Shown: positions 35,424 to 48,283, counted from the stretch's first letter. The stretch is DNA of 64,000 nucleotides from Gordius sp. MW1 (GCA_964036665.1 OZ038528.1:11600501-11664500); one strand, 5' to 3'. Numbers and translations: made by a program. Notes: generated from the sequence alone by a model not told the origin.

Positions 35424-36131
35424 ATCAGAATCAGAAAACTATTACTTTGAAATCATTACTTTTATATATTTTTTCATGCTCTTTCACATAGAATCAAAAA
35501 AAAAAATTTTTACCTCAAAATTTTTCACATATTTTTCTTTGAACCGTATTCATCCGATGAAAGTTGTCGTTTTCAGACGTGGTTTCCATGATAAAAAGTA
35601 AAAATTTATAATAATCAAAAAACTATTACTTTGAAATCATGATCGCATAGTGCATTTTTAAAAAATTAAGCACTCACGTTGCGATACAACAAACTAATCG
35701 CAACAATAAAACGTTGTCTTTTGTCAAAATGATAGTTCTCGCAGCTTAAAACCTCTTTTCGGAAGTCAATCGATGATAATAGGATTCTCAAATTGGCCTA
35801 CTTTTATATATTTTTTCATGCTCTTTCACATAGAATCGAAAAAAATAAATATTTTTACCTCAAAATTTTTCACATATTTTTCTTTCAACCGTATTCATCC
35901 AATGAAAATTGTCGTTTTCAGACGTGGTTTCCATGATAAAAAGTAAAAATTTATCAGAATCAGAAAACTATTACTTTGAAATCATGATCGCATAGTGCAT
36001 TTTTGAAAAATTAAGCACTCACGTTGCGATACAACAAACTAATCACAACAATAAAACGTTGTCTTTTGTCAAAATGATAGTTCTCGCAGCTTAAAACCTC
36101 TTTTCGGAAGTCAATAGAGGATAATAGGATT
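35213..36131 (+). repeat. Block repeated 10021 bp apart, copy 2
   Basis: Anchors 35214, 35742 and 36087. This is the second copy of 25192-26110. Visible differences are CGTATCCATCC near 35362, ATCCAATGAAAATTG near 35897 and AATCACAAC near 36041. Confidence 0.9.
35426..35609 (+). repeat. Truncated monomer (184 bp)
   Basis: It has the same GAAATCAT to TACTTTTATAT junction as the unit at 25404-25588, here at about 35455. Anchor spacing across it is 528 bp. It differs from the other copy by one base in length and by GAATCAAAAAAAAAA in place of GAATCAAAAAAAGAAAA. Confidence 0.92.
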
Positions 36132-36429
36132 CTCAAATTGGCCTACTTTTATATATTTTTTCATGCTCTTTCACATAGAATCGAAAAAAATAAATATTTT
36201 TACCTCAAAATTTTTCACATATTTTTCTTTGAACCGTATTCATCCGATGAAAGTTGTCGTTTTCCGACGTGGTTTCCATGATAAAAAGTAAAAATTTATA
36301 ATAATCAAAAAACTATTACTTTGAAATCATGATCGCATAGTGCATTTTTGAAAAATTAAGCACTCACGTTGCGATACAACAAACTAATCGCAACAATAAA
36401 ACGTTGTCTTTTGTCAATGATAGTTCTCG

Positions 36430-37461
36430 CAGCTTAAAACCTCTTTTCGGAAGTCAATCGATGATAATAGGATTCTCAAATTGGCCTACTTTTATATATT
36501 TTTTCATGCTCTTTCACATAGAATCGAAAAAAATAAATATTTTTACCTCAAAATTTTTCACATATTTATCTTTCTACCGTATTCATCCGATGAAAGTTGT
36601 GGTTTTCAGACGTGGTTTCCATGATAAAAAGTAAAAATTTATCAGAATCAGAAAACTATTACTTTGAAATCATGATCGCATAGTGCATTTTTGAAAAATT
36701 AAGCACTCACGTTGCGATAAAACAAACTAATCGCAACAATAAAACGTTGTCTTTTGTCAAAATGATAGTTCTCGCAGCTTAAAACCTCTTTTCGGAAGTC
36801 AATCGAGGATAATAGGATTCTCAAATTGGCTTACTTTTATATATTTTTTTATGCTCTTTCACATAGAATCGAAAAAAATAAATATTTTTACCTCAAAATT
36901 TTTCAAATATTTTTCTTTCAACCGTATTCATCCGATGAAAGTTGTCGTTTTCAGACGTGGTTTCCATGATAAAAAGTAAAAATTTATCAGAATCAGAAAA
37001 CTATTACTTTGAAATCATGATCGCATAGTGCATTTTTGAAAAATTAAGCACTCACGTTGCGATACAACAAACTAATCGCAACAATAAAACGTTGTCTTTT
37101 GTCAAAATGATAGTTCTCGCAGCTTAAAACCTCTTTTCGGAAGTCAATCGAGGATAATAGGATTCTCAAATTGGCCTACTTTTATATATTTTTTCATGCT
37201 CTTTCACATAGAATCAAAAAAAAAATATTTTTACCTCAAAATTTTTCACATATTTTTCTTTGAACCGTATTCATCCGATGAAAGTTGTCGTTTTCAGACG
37301 TGGTTTCCATGATAAAAAGTAAAAATTTATCAGAATCAGAAAACTATTACTTTGAAATCATGATCGCATAGTGCATTTTTGAAAAATAAGCAGTTACGTT
37401 GCGATACAACAAACTAATCGCAACAATAAAACGTTGTCTTTTGTCAAAATGATAGTTCTCG
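36430..37461 (+). repeat. 3-monomer run echoed at 40.4 kb
   Basis: Anchors 36430, 36775 and 37120 correspond to 40380, 40721 and 41066 (offset 3946-3950) and again to 42101, 42442 and 42787. Markers: ATTTATCTTTC, GCGATAAAACAAAC, TTTCAAATATTT and, upstream of 37462, AAGCAGTTACG. A 2-nt loss gives GTCAATGATAG near 36414. Confidence 0.85.
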
Positions 37462-39345
37462 CAGCTTAAAACCTCTTTTCGGAAGTCAATCGAGGATAAT
37501 AGGATTCTCAAATTGGCTTACTTTTATATATTTTTTTATACTCTTTCACATAGAATCGAAAAAAATAAATATTTTTACCTTAAAATTTTGAACCGTATTC
37601 ATCCGATGAAAGTTGTCGTTTTCCGACGTGGTTTCCTTGATAAAAAGTAAAAATTTATCAGAATCAAAAAACTATTACTTTGAAATCATGATCGCATAGT
37701 GCATTTTTAAAAAATTAAGCACTCACGTTGCGATACAACAAACAATCGCAACAATAAAACGTTGTCTTTTGTCAAAATGATAGTTCTCGCAGCTTAAAAC
37801 CTCTTTTCGGAAGTCAATCGAGGATAATAGGATTCTCAAATTGGCTTACTTTTATATATTTTTTCATGCTCTTTCACATAGAATCGAAAAAAAAATAATA
37901 TTTTTACCTTAAAATATTTCACATATTTTTCTTTGAACCGTATTCATCCGATGAAAGTTGTCGTTTTCAGACGTGGTTTCCATGATAAAAAGTAAAAATT
38001 TATCAGAATCAGAAAACTATTCCTTTGAAATCATGATCGCATAGTGCATTTTTGAAAAATTAAGCACTCACGTTGCGATACAACAAACTAATCGCAACAA
38101 TAAAACGTTGTCTTTTGTCAAAATGATAGTTCTCGCAGCTTAAAACCTCTTTTCGGAAGTCAATCGAGGATAATAGGATTCTCAAATTGACTTACTTTTA
38201 TATATTTTTTTATGCTCTTTCACATAGAATCGAAAAAAATAAATATTTTTACCTTAAAATTTTTCACATATTTTTCTTTGAACCGTATTCATCCGATGAA
38301 AGTTGTCGTTTTCAGACGTGGTTTCCATGATAAAAAGTAAAAATTTATCAGAATCAGAAAACTATTACTTTGAAATCATGATCGCATAGTGCATTTTTGA
38401 AAAATTAAGCACTCACGTTGCGATACAACAAACTAATCGCAACAATAAAACGTTGTCTTTTGTCAAAATGATAGTTCTCGCAGCTTAAAACCTCTTTTCG
38501 GAAGTCAATCGAGGATAATAGGATTCTCAAATTGGCCTACTTTTATATATTTTTTCATGCTCTTTCACATAGAATCAAAAAAAAAATATTTTTACCTCAA
38601 AATTTTTCACATATTTTTCTTTGAACCGTATTCATCCGATGAAAGTTGTCGTTTTCAGACGTGGTATCCTTGATAAAAAGTAAAAATTTATCAGAATCAG
38701 AAAACTATTACTTTGAAATCAGATCGCATAGTGCATTTTTGAAAAATTAAGAACTCACGTTGCGATACAAAAAACTGATCGCAACAATAAAACGTTGTTT
38801 TTTGTCAAAATGATAGTTCTCGCAGCTTAAAACCTCTTTTCGGAAGTCAATCGAGGATAATAGGATTCTCAAATTGGCCTACTTTTATATATTTTTTCAT
38901 GCTCTTTCACATAGAATCGAAAAAAATAAAAATTTTTACCTCAAAATTTTTCACATATTTTTCTTTCAACCGTTGTCTTTTGTCAAAATGATAGTTCTCG
39001 CAGCTTAAAATCTCTTTTCGGAAGTCAATCGAGGATAACAGGATTCTCAAATTGGCCTACTTTTATATATTTTTTCATGCTCTTTCACATAGAATCGAAA
39101 AAAATAAATATTTTTACCTCAAAATTTTTCACATATTTTTCTTTCAACCGTATTCATCCGATGAAAGTTGTCGTTTTCAGACGTGGTTTCCATGATAAAA
39201 AGTAAAAATTTATCAGAATCAGAAAACTATTACTTTGAAATCATGATCGCATAGTGCATTTTTGAAAAATTAAGCACTCACGTTGCGATACAACAAACTA
39301 ATCGCAACAATAAAACGTTGTCTTTTGTCAAAATGATAGTTCTCG
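37462..39345 (+). repeat. Block repeated 5.67 kb downstream, copy 1
   Basis: Anchors 37462, 37790, 38136, 38481, 38823 and 39001 match 43132, 43460, 43804, 44146, 44488 and 44666 (offset 5670 falling to 5665 through small indels). Shared markers are TTTATACTC, a 17-bp deletion giving TTAAAATTTTGAACC (near 37582), CAAACAATCGC, CTATTCCTTTG, TGGTATCC, TTAAGAACTC, GTTGTTTTTTGTC and the first 178-bp truncated unit. Confidence 0.92.
38823..39000 (+). repeat. Truncated monomer type T178, copy 1
   Basis: Anchor to anchor is 178 bp (38823 to 39001). TTTCAACCGT joins TTGTCTTTTGTC at about 38971, removing 167 bp from the middle of GAACCGTATTC to AAACGTTGTC. Both parents have CGT at the breakpoint, so the deletion used a 3-nt microhomology. 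The next monomer has private changes AAAATCTC and GATAACAGG. Confidence 0.93.
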
Positions 39346-39689
39346 CAGCTTAAAACCTCTTTTCGGAAGTCAATCGATAATAATAGGATTCTCAAATTGG
39401 CCTACTTTTATATATTTTTTCATCCTCTTTCACATAGAATCGAAAAAAATAAATATTTTTACCTCAAAATTTTTCACATATTTTTCTTTCAACCGTATTC
39501 ATCCGATGAAAGTTGTCGTTTTCAGACGTGGTTTCCATGATAAAAGTAAAAATTTATCAGAATCAGAAAACTATTACTTTGAAATAATGATCGCATAGTG
39601 CATTTTTGAAAAATTAAGCACTCTCGTTGCGATACAACAAACTAATCGCAACAATAAAACGTTGTCTTTTGTCAAAATGATAGTTATCG
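39346..39689 (+). repeat. Linking monomer with TCAATCGATAATAATA
   Basis: Anchor 39346. It carries TCGATAATAATAGG where relatives have TCGATGATAATAGG, CATCCTC in place of CATGCTC, a 1-nt shorter GATAAAAGTAAA, and CACTCTCGTTG. It matches the monomer with anchor 45011. Confidence 0.8.
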
Positions 39690-41410
39690 CAGCTTAAAAC
39701 CTCTTTTCGGAAGTCAATAGAGGATAATAGGATTCTCAAATTGGCCTACTTTTATATATTTTTTCATGCTCTTTCACATAGAATCGAAAAAAATAAATAT
39801 TTTTACCTCAAAATTTTTCACATATTTTTCTTTGAACCGTATTCATCCGATGAAAGTTGTCGTTTTCCGACGTGGTTTCCATGATAAAAAGTAAAAATTT
39901 ATAATAATCAAAAAACTATTACTTCGAAATCATGATCGCATAGTGCATTTTTGAAAAATTAAGCACTCACGTTGCGATACAACAAACTAATCGCAACAAT
40001 AAAACGTTGTCTTTTGTCAAAATGATAGTTTTCGCAGCTTAAAACCTCTTTTCGGAAGTCAATAGAGGATAATAGGATTCTCAAATTGGCCTACTTTTAT
40101 ATATTTTTTCATGCTCTTTCACATAGAATCGAAAAAAATAAATATTTTTACCTCAAAATTTTTCACATATTTTTCTTTGAACCGTATTCATCCAATGAAA
40201 GTTGTCGTTTTCCGACGTGGTTTCCATGATAAAAAGTAAAAATTTATAATAATCAAAAAACTATTACTTTGAAATCATGATCGCATAGTGCATTTTTGAA
40301 AAATTAAGCACTCACGTTGCGATACAACAAACTAATCGCAACAATAAAACGTTGTCTTTTGTCAAAATGATAGTTCTCGCAGCTTAAAACCTCTTTTCGG
40401 AAGTCAATCGATGATAATAGGATTCTCAAATTGGCCTACTTTTATATATTTTTGCTCTTTCACATAGAATCGAAAAAAATAAATATTTTTGCCTCAAAAT
40501 TTTTCACATATTTATCTTTCAACCGTATTCATCCGATGAAAGTTGTCGTTTTCAGACGTGGTTTCCATGATAAAAAGTAAAAATTTATCAGAATCAGAAA
40601 ACTATTACTTTGAAATCATGATCGCATAGTGCATTTTTGAAAAATTAAGCACTCACGTTGCGATAAAACAAACTAATCGCAACAATAAAACGTTGTCTTT
40701 TGTCAAAATGATAGTTCTCGCAGCTTAAAACCTCTTTTCGGAAGTCAATCGAGGATAATAGGATTCTCAAATTGGCTTACTTTTATATATTTTTTTATGC
40801 TCTTTCACATAGAATCGAAAAAAATAAATATTTTTACCTCAAAATTTTTCAAATATTTTTCTTTCAACCGTATTCATCCGATGAAAGTTGTCGTTTTCAG
40901 ACGTGGTTTCCATGATAAAAAGTAAAAATTTATCAGAATCAGAAAACTATTACTTTGAAATCATGATCGCATAGTGCATTTTTGAAAAATTAAGCACTCA
41001 CGTTGCGATACAACAAACTAATCGCAACAATAAAACGTTGTCTTTTGTCAAAATGATAGTTCTCGCAGCTTAAAACCTCTTTTCGGAAGTCAATCGAGGA
41101 TAATAGGATTCTCAAATTGGCCTACTTTTATATATTTTTTCATGCTCTTTCACATAGAATCAAAAAAAAAAAATATTTTTACCTCAAAATTTTTCACATA
41201 TTTTTCTTTGAACCGTATTCATCCGATGAAAGTTGTCGTTTTCAGACGTGGTTTCCATGATAAAAAGTAAAAATTTATCAGCATCAGAAAACTATTACTT
41301 TGAAATCATGATCGCATAGTGCATTTTTGAAAAATTAAGCAGTTACGTTGCGATACAACAAACTAATCGCAACAATAAAACGTTGTCTTTTGTCAAAATG
41401 ATAGTTATCG
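39690..41410 (+). repeat. 5-monomer HOR (1721 bp), copy 1
   Basis: Anchors 39690, 40035, 40380, 40721 and 41066 repeat at 41411, 41756, 42101, 42442 and 42787, each exactly 1721 bp on. Markers: GTTATCGCAG, ACTTCGAAATC, GTTTTCGCAG, ATCCAATGAAAG, TATTTTTGCTC (4-nt loss), TTTTTGCCTC, ATTTATCTTTC, GCGATAAAAC, TTTCAAATATTT and AGCATCAG. Confidence 0.96.
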
Positions 41411-43131
41411 CAGCTTAAAACCTCTTTTCGGAAGTCAATAGAGGATAATAGGATTCTCAAATTGGCCTACTTTTATATATTTTTTCATGCTCTTTCACAT
41501 AGAATCGAAAAAAATAAATATTTTTACCTCAAAATTTTTCACATATTTTTCTTTGAACCGTATTCATCCGATGAAAGTTGTCGTTTTCCGACGTGGTTTC
41601 CATGATAAAAAGTAAAAATTTATAATAATCAAAAAACTATTACTTCGAAATCATGATCGCATAGTGCATTTTTGAAAAATTAAGCACTCACGTTGCGATA
41701 CAACAAACTAATCGCAACAATAAAACGTTGTCTTTTGTCAAAATGATAGTTTTCGCAGCTTAAAACCTCTTTTCGGAAGTCAATAGAGGATAATAGGATT
41801 CTCAAATTGGCCTACTTTTATATATTTTTTCATGCTCTTTCACATAGAATCGAAAAAAATAAATATTTTTACCTCAAAATTTTTCACATATTTTTCTTTG
41901 AACCGTATTCATCCAATGAAAGTTGTCGTTTTCCGACGTGGTTTCCATGATAAAAAGTAAAAATTTATAATAATCAAAAAACTATTACTTTGAAATCATG
42001 ATCGCATAGTGCATTTTTGAAAAATTAAGCACTCACGTTGCGATACAACAAACTAATCGCAACAATAAAACGTTGTCTTTTGTCAAAATGATAGTTCTCG
42101 CAGCTTAAAACCTCTTTTCGGAAGTCAATCGATGATAATAGGATTCTCAAATTGGCCTACTTTTATATATTTTTGCTCTTTCACATAGAATCGAAAAAAA
42201 TAAATATTTTTGCCTCAAAATTTTTCACATATTTATCTTTCAACCGTATTCATCCGATGAAAGTTGTCGTTTTCAGACGTGGTTTCCATGATAAAAAGTA
42301 AAAATTTATCAGAATCAGAAAACTATTACTTTGAAATCATGATCGCATAGTGCATTTTTGAAAAATTAAGCACTCACGTTGCGATAAAACAAACTAATCG
42401 CAACAATAAAACGTTGTCTTTTGTCAAAATGATAGTTCTCGCAGCTTAAAACCTCTTTTCGGAAGTCAATCGAGGATAATAGGATTCTCAAATTGGCTTA
42501 CTTTTATATATTTTTTTATGCTCTTTCACATAGAATCGAAAAAAATAAATATTTTTACCTCAAAATTTTTCAAATATTTTTCTTTCAACCGTATTCATCC
42601 GATGAAAGTTGTCGTTTTCAGACGTGGTTTCCATGATAAAAAGTAAAAATTTATCAGAATCAGAAAACTATTACTTTGAAATCATGATCGCATAGTGCAT
42701 TTTTGAAAAATTAAGCACTCACGTTGCGATACAACAAACTAATCGCAACAATAAAACGTTGTCTTTTGTCAAAATGATAGTTCTCGCAGCTTAAAACCTC
42801 TTTTCGGAAGTCAATCGAGGATAATAGGATTCTCAAATTGGCCTACTTTTATATATTTTTTCATGCTCTTTCACATAGAATCAAAAAAAAAAAATATTTT
42901 TACCTCAAAATTTTTCACATATTTTTCTTTGAACCGTATTCATCCGATGAAAGTTGTCGTTTTCAGACGTGGTTTCCATGATAAAAAGTAAAAATTTATC
43001 AGCATCAGAAAACTATTACTTTGAAATCATGATCGCATAGTGCATTTTTGAAAAATTAAGCAGTTACGTTGCGATACAACAAACTAATCGCAACAATAAA
43101 ACGTTGTCTTTTGTCAAAATGATAGTTCTCG
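41411..43131 (+). repeat. 5-monomer HOR (1721 bp), copy 2
   Basis: Tandem second copy with every marker of copy 1. The monomer at the copy boundary is a hybrid: its left side has AAGCAGTTACG (as before anchors 37462 and 43132) and its right side GTTATCGCAG. This is the trace of an unequal crossover within the conserved core near 41345-41405. Confidence 0.96.
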
Positions 43132-45010
43132 CAGCTTAAAACCTCTTTTCGGAAGTCAATCGAGGATAATAGGATTCTCAAATTGGCTTACTTTTATATA
43201 TTTTTTTATACTCTTTCACATAGAATCGAAAAAAATAAATATTTTTACCTTAAAATTTTGAACCGTATTCATCCGATGAAAGTTGTCGTTTTCCGACGTG
43301 GTTTCCATGATAAAAAGTAAAAATTTATCAGAATCAAAAAACTATTACTTTGAAATCATGATCGCATAGTGCATTTTTGAAAAATTAAGCACTCACGTTG
43401 CGATACAACAAACAATCGCAACAATAAAATGTTGTCTTTTGTCAAAATGATAGTTCTCGCAGCTTAAAACCTCTTTTCGGAAGTCAATCGAGGATAATAG
43501 GATTCTCAAATTGGCTTACTTTTATATATTTTTTCATGCTCTTTCACATAGAATCGAAAAAAAAAATATTTTTACCTTAAAATATTTCACATATTTTTCT
43601 TTGAACCGTATTCATCCGATGAAAGTTGTCGTTTTCAGACGTGGTTTCCATGATAAAAAGTAAAAATTTACCAGAATCAGAAAACTATTCCTTTGAAATC
43701 ATGATCGCATAGTGCATTTTTGAAAAATTAAGCACTCACGTTGCGATACAACAAACTAATCGCAAAAATAAAACGTTGTCTTTTGTCAAAATGATAGTTC
43801 TCGCAGCTTAAAACCTCTTTTCGGAAGTCAATCGAGGATAATAGGATTCTCAAATTGGCTTACTTTTATATATTTTTTTATGCTCTTTCACATAGAACCG
43901 AAAAAAATAAATATTTTTACCTTAAAATTTTTCACATATTTTTCTTTGAACCGTATTCATCCGATGAAAGTTGTCGTTTTCAGACGTGGTTTCCATGATA
44001 AAAAGTAAAAATTTATCAGAATCAGAAAACTATTACTTTGAAATCATGATCGCATAGTGCATTTTTGAAAAATTAAGCCACGTTGCGATACAACAAACTA
44101 ATCGCAACAATAAAACGTTGTCTTTTGTCAAAATGATAGTTCTCGCAGCTTAAAACCTCTTTTCGGAAGTCAATCGAGGATAATAGGATTCTCAAATTGG
44201 CCTACTTTTATATATTTTTTCATGCTCTTTCACATAGAATCAAAAAAAAAATATTTTTACCTCTAAATTTTTCACATATTTTTCTTTGAACCGTATTCAT
44301 CCGATGAAAGTTGTCGTTTTCAGACGTGGTATCCTTGATAAAAAGTAAAAATTTATCAGAATCAGAAAACTATTACTTTGAAATCAGATCGCATAGTGCA
44401 TTTTTGAAAAATTAAGAACTCACGTTGCGATACAAAAAACTAATCGCAACAATAAAACGTTGTTTTTTGTCAAAATGATAGTTCTCGCAGCTTAAAACCT
44501 CTTTTCGGAAGTCAATCGAGGATAATAGGATTCTCAAATTGGCCTACTTTTATATATTTTTTCATGCTCTTTCACATAGAATCGAAAAAAATAAAAATTT
44601 TTACCTCAAAATTTTTCACATATTTTTCTTTCAACCGTTGTCTTTTGTCAAAATGATAGTTCTCGCAGCTTAAAACCTCTTTTCGGAAGTCAATCGAGGA
44701 TAATAGGATTCTCAAATTGGCCTACTTTTATATATTTTTTCATGCTCTTTCACATAGAATCGAAAAAAATAAATATTTTTACCTCAAAATTTTTCACATA
44801 TTTTTCTTTCAACCGTATTCATCCGATGAAAGTTGTCGTTTTCAGACGTGGTTTCCATGATAAAAAGTAAAAATTTATCAGAATCAGAAAACTATTACTT
44901 TGAAATCATGATCGCATAGTGCATTTTTGAAAAATTAAGCACTCACGTTGCGATACAACAAACTAATCGCAACAATAAAACGTTGTCTTTTGTCAAAATG
45001 ATAGTTCTCG
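43132..45010 (+). repeat. Block repeated 5.67 kb apart, copy 2
   Basis: Anchors 43132, 43460, 43804, 44146, 44488 and 44666. This is the second copy of 37462-39345, including the 17-bp deletion (near 43254) and the 178-bp unit. Private changes include AATAAAATGTTGTC, GCAAAAATAAAACG, AGAACCGAAAA and the 3-nt shorter TTAAGCCACG, all of which recur in the next copy at 46.0 kb. Confidence 0.92.
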
Positions 45011-45355
45011 CAGCTTAAAACCTCTTTTCGGAAGTCAATCGATGATAATAGGATTCTCAAATTGGCCTACTTTTATATATTTTTTCATCCTCTTTCACAT
45101 AGAATCGAAAAAATTAAATATTTTTACCTCAAAATTTTTCACATATTTTTCTTTCAACCGTATTCATCCGATGAAAGTTGTCGTTTTCAGACGTGGTTTC
45201 CATGATAAAAAGTAAAAATTTATCAGAATCAGAAAACTATTACTTTGAAATCATGATCGCATAGTGCATTTTTGAAAAATTAAGCACTCACGTTGCGATA
45301 CAACAAACTAATCGCAACAATAAAACGTTGTCTTTTGTCAAAATGATAGTTCTCG
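43460..45355 (+). repeat. Block repeated 2584 bp downstream, copy 1
   Basis: Anchors 43460, 43804, 44146, 44488, 44666 and 45011 match 46044, 46388, 46730, 47072, 47250 and 47595, all exactly 2584 bp apart. Markers: CAAACAATCGC with AAAATGTTGTC, TTTACCAGAATC, GCAAAAATAAAACG, AGAACCGAAAA, TTAAGCCACG, TTAAGAACTC, GTTGTTTTTTGTC and CATCCTC with GAAAAAATTAAAT. Confidence 0.94.
44488..44665 (+). repeat. Truncated monomer type T178, copy 2
   Basis: Same junction as copy 1, with CCGTTGTC at about 44635-44642. It lies inside the 5.67-kb block copy and the 2584-bp block, which shows that it was carried along by block duplication. Confidence 0.93.
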
Positions 45356-46043
45356 CAGCTTAAAACCTCTTTTCGGAAGTCAATCGAGGATAATAGGATT
45401 CTCAAATTGGCTTACTTTTATATATTTTTTCATGCTCTTTCACATAGAATCGAAAAAAATAAATATTTTTACCTCAAAATTTTTCACATATTTTTCTTTC
45501 AACCGTATTCATCCGATGAAAGTTGTCGTTTTCAGACGTGGTTTCCATGATAAAAAGTAAAAATTTATCAGAATCAGAAAACTATTACTTTGAAATCATG
45601 ATCGCATAGTGCATTTATGAAAAATTAAGCACTCACGTTGCGATACAACAAACTAATCGCAACAATAAAACGTTGTCTTTTGTCAAAATGATAGTTATCG
45701 CAGCTTAAAACCTCTTTTCAGAGTCAATAGAGGATAATAGGATTCTCAAATTGGCTTACTTTTATATATTTTTTTATGCTCTTTCACATAAAATCGAAAA
45801 AAATAAATATTTTTACCTTAAAATTTTTCACATATTTTTCTTTGAACCGTATTCATCCGATGAAAGTTGTCGTTTTCAGACGTGGTTTCCATGATAAAAA
45901 GTAAAAATTTATCAGAATCAGAAAACTATTACTTTGAAATCATGATCGCATAGTGCATTTTTGAAAAATTAAGCACTCACGTTGCGATACAACAAACAAT
46001 CGCAACAATAAAATGTTGTCTTTTGTCAAAATGATAGTTCTCG
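45356..46043 (+). repeat. Two monomers between the 2584-bp copies
   Basis: Anchors 45356 and 45701. The second has GTTATCGCAG, TTTTCAGAGTCAATAG (net loss of one base) and CACATAAAATC. It reappears after anchor 47940, directly behind copy 2, so the first of these two monomers is missing from the second copy. Confidence 0.82.
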
Positions 46044-46729
46044 CAGCTTAAAACCTCTTTTCGGAAGTCAATCGAGGATAATAGGATTCTCAAATTGGCT
46101 TACTTTTATATATTTTTTCATGCTCTTTCACATAGAATCGAAAAAAAAAATATTTTTACCTTAAAATATTTCACATATTTTTCTTTGAACCGTATTCATC
46201 CGATGAAAGTTGTCGTTTTCAGACGTGGTTTCCATGATAAAAAGTAAAAATTTACCAGAATCAGAAAACTATTCCTTTGAAATCATGATCGCATAGTGCA
46301 TTTTTGAAAAATTAAGCACTCACGTTGCGATACAACAAACTAATCGCAAAAATAAAACGTTGTCTTTTGTCAAAATGATAGTTCTCGCAGCTTAAAACCT
46401 CTTTTCGGAAGTCAATCGAGGATAATAGGATTCTCAAATTGGCTTACTTTTATATATTTTTTTATGCTCTTTCACATAGAACCGAAAAAAATAAATATTT
46501 TTACCTTAAAATTTTTCACATATTTTTCTTTGAACCGTATTCATCCGATGAAAGTTGTCGTTTTCAGACGTGGTTTCCATGATAAAAAGTAAAAATTTAT
46601 CAGAATCAGAAAACTATTACTTTGAAATCATGATCGCATAGTGCATTTTTGAAAAATTAAGCCACGTTGCGATACAACAAACTAATCGCAACAATAAAAC
46701 GTTGTCTTTTGTCAAAATGATAGTTCTCG

Positions 46730-47939
46730 CAGCTTAAAACCTCTTTTCGGAAGTCAATCGAGGATAATAGGATTCTCAAATTGGCCTACTTTTATATATT
46801 TTTTCATGCTCTTTCACATAGAATCAAAAAAAAAATATTTTTACCTCAAAATTTTTCACATATTTTTCTTTGAACCGTATTCATCCGATGAAAGTTGTCG
46901 TTTTCAGACGTGGTATCCTTGATAAAAAGTAAAAATTTATCAGAATCAGAAAACTATTACTTTGAAATCAGATCGCATAGTGCATTTTTGAAAAATTAAG
47001 AACTCACGTTGCGATACAAAAAACTAATCGCAACAATAAAACGTTGTTTTTTGTCAAAATGATAGTTCTCGCAGCTTAAAACCTCTTTTCGGAAGTCAAT
47101 CGAGGATAATAGGATTCTCAAATTGGCCTACTTTTATATATTTTTTCATGCTCTTTCACATAGAATCGAAAAAAATAAAAATTTTTACCTCAAAATTTTT
47201 CACATATTTTTCTTTCAACCGTTGTCTTTTGTCAAAATGATAGTTCTCGCAGCTTAAAACCTCTTTTCGGAAGTCAATCGAGGATAATAGGATTCTCAAA
47301 TTGGCCTACTTTTATATATTTTTTCATGCTCTTTCACATAGAATCGAAAAAAATAAATATTTTTACCTCAAAATTTTTCACATATTTTTCTTTCAACCGT
47401 ATTCATCCGATGAAAGTTGTCGTTTTCAGACGTGGTTTCCATGATAAAAAGTAAAAATTTATCAGAATCAGAAAACTATTACTTTGAAATCATGATCGCA
47501 TAGTGCATTTTTGAAAAATTAAGCACTCACGTTGCGATACAACAAACTAATCGCAACAATAAAACGTTGTCTTTTGTCAAAATGATAGTTCTCGCAGCTT
47601 AAAACCTCTTTTCGGAAGTCAATCGATGATAATAGGATTCTCAAATTGGCCTACTTTTATATATTTTTTCATCCTCTTTCACATAGAATCGAAAAAATTA
47701 AATATTTTTACCTCAAAATTTTTCACATATTTTTCTTTCAACCGTATTCATCCGATGAAAGTTGTCGTTTTCAGACGTGGTTTCCATGATAAAAAGTAAA
47801 AATTTATCAGAATCAGAAAACTATTACTTTGAAATCATGATCGCATAGTGCATTTTTGAAAAATTAAGCACTCACGTTGCGATACAACAAACTAATCGCA
47901 ACAATAAAACGTTGTCTTTTGTCAAAATGATAGTTATCG
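46730..47939 (+). repeat. Block repeated ~1554 bp downstream, copy 1
   Basis: Anchors 46730, 47072, 47250 and 47595 match 48284, 48626, 48803 and 49148 (offset 1554-1553). Shared markers are TGGTATCC, TTAAGAACTC, GTTGTTTTTTGTC, the T178 unit and CATCCTC. It lies within the right part of the 2584-bp block. Confidence 0.9.
47072..47249 (+). repeat. Truncated monomer type T178, copy 3
   Basis: Same junction, with CCGTTGTC at about 47219-47226. It sits between a GTTGTTTTTTGTC monomer and a full monomer, as in copies 1, 2 and 4. Confidence 0.93.
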
Positions 47940-48283
47940 CAGCTTAAAACCTCTTTTCAGAGTCAATAGAGGATAATAGGATTCTCAAATTGGCTTACTT
48001 TTATATATTTTTTTATGCTCTTTCACATAAAATCGAAAAAAATAAATATTTTTACCTTAAAATTTTTCACATATTTTTCTTTGAACCGTATTCATCCGAT
48101 GAAAGTTGTCGTTTTCAGACGTGGTTTCCATGATAAAAAGTAAAAATTTATCAGAATCAGAAAACTATTACTTTGAAATCATGATCGCATAGTGCATTTT
48201 TGAAAAATTAAGCAATCACGTTGCGATACAACAAACTAATCGCAACAATAAAAGGTTGTCATTTGTCAAAATGATAGTTCTCG
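47940..48283 (+). repeat. Linking monomer with TTTTCAGAGTC
   Basis: Anchor 47940. It matches the monomer with anchor 45701 (GTTATCGCAG, TTTTCAGAGTC, CACATAAAATC). Its right end passes into a monomer with AAGCAATCACG and AAAAGGTTGTCATTTG, private to this place apart from AAAAGGTTGTC near 52405. Confidence 0.8.

Larger units (their letters stand above)
46044..47939 (+). repeat. Block repeated 2584 bp apart, copy 2
   Basis: Anchors 46044, 46388, 46730, 47072, 47250 and 47595. This is the second copy of 43460-45355. Its TTTTTACCTCAAAA near 46842 differs from TTTTTACCTCTAAA near 44258 in copy 1. Confidence 0.94.

Noticed and set aside
25404-35609. Truncated units as transposon insertion scars
   Set aside because: The junctions join two parts of the same monomer with no target-site duplication or foreign bases. 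Simple deletion explains them.
36404-36634. Open reading frame of 76 codons
   Set aside because: It is opened by a 2-nt loss (GTCAATGATAG) in one monomer. It is not conserved in other copies.
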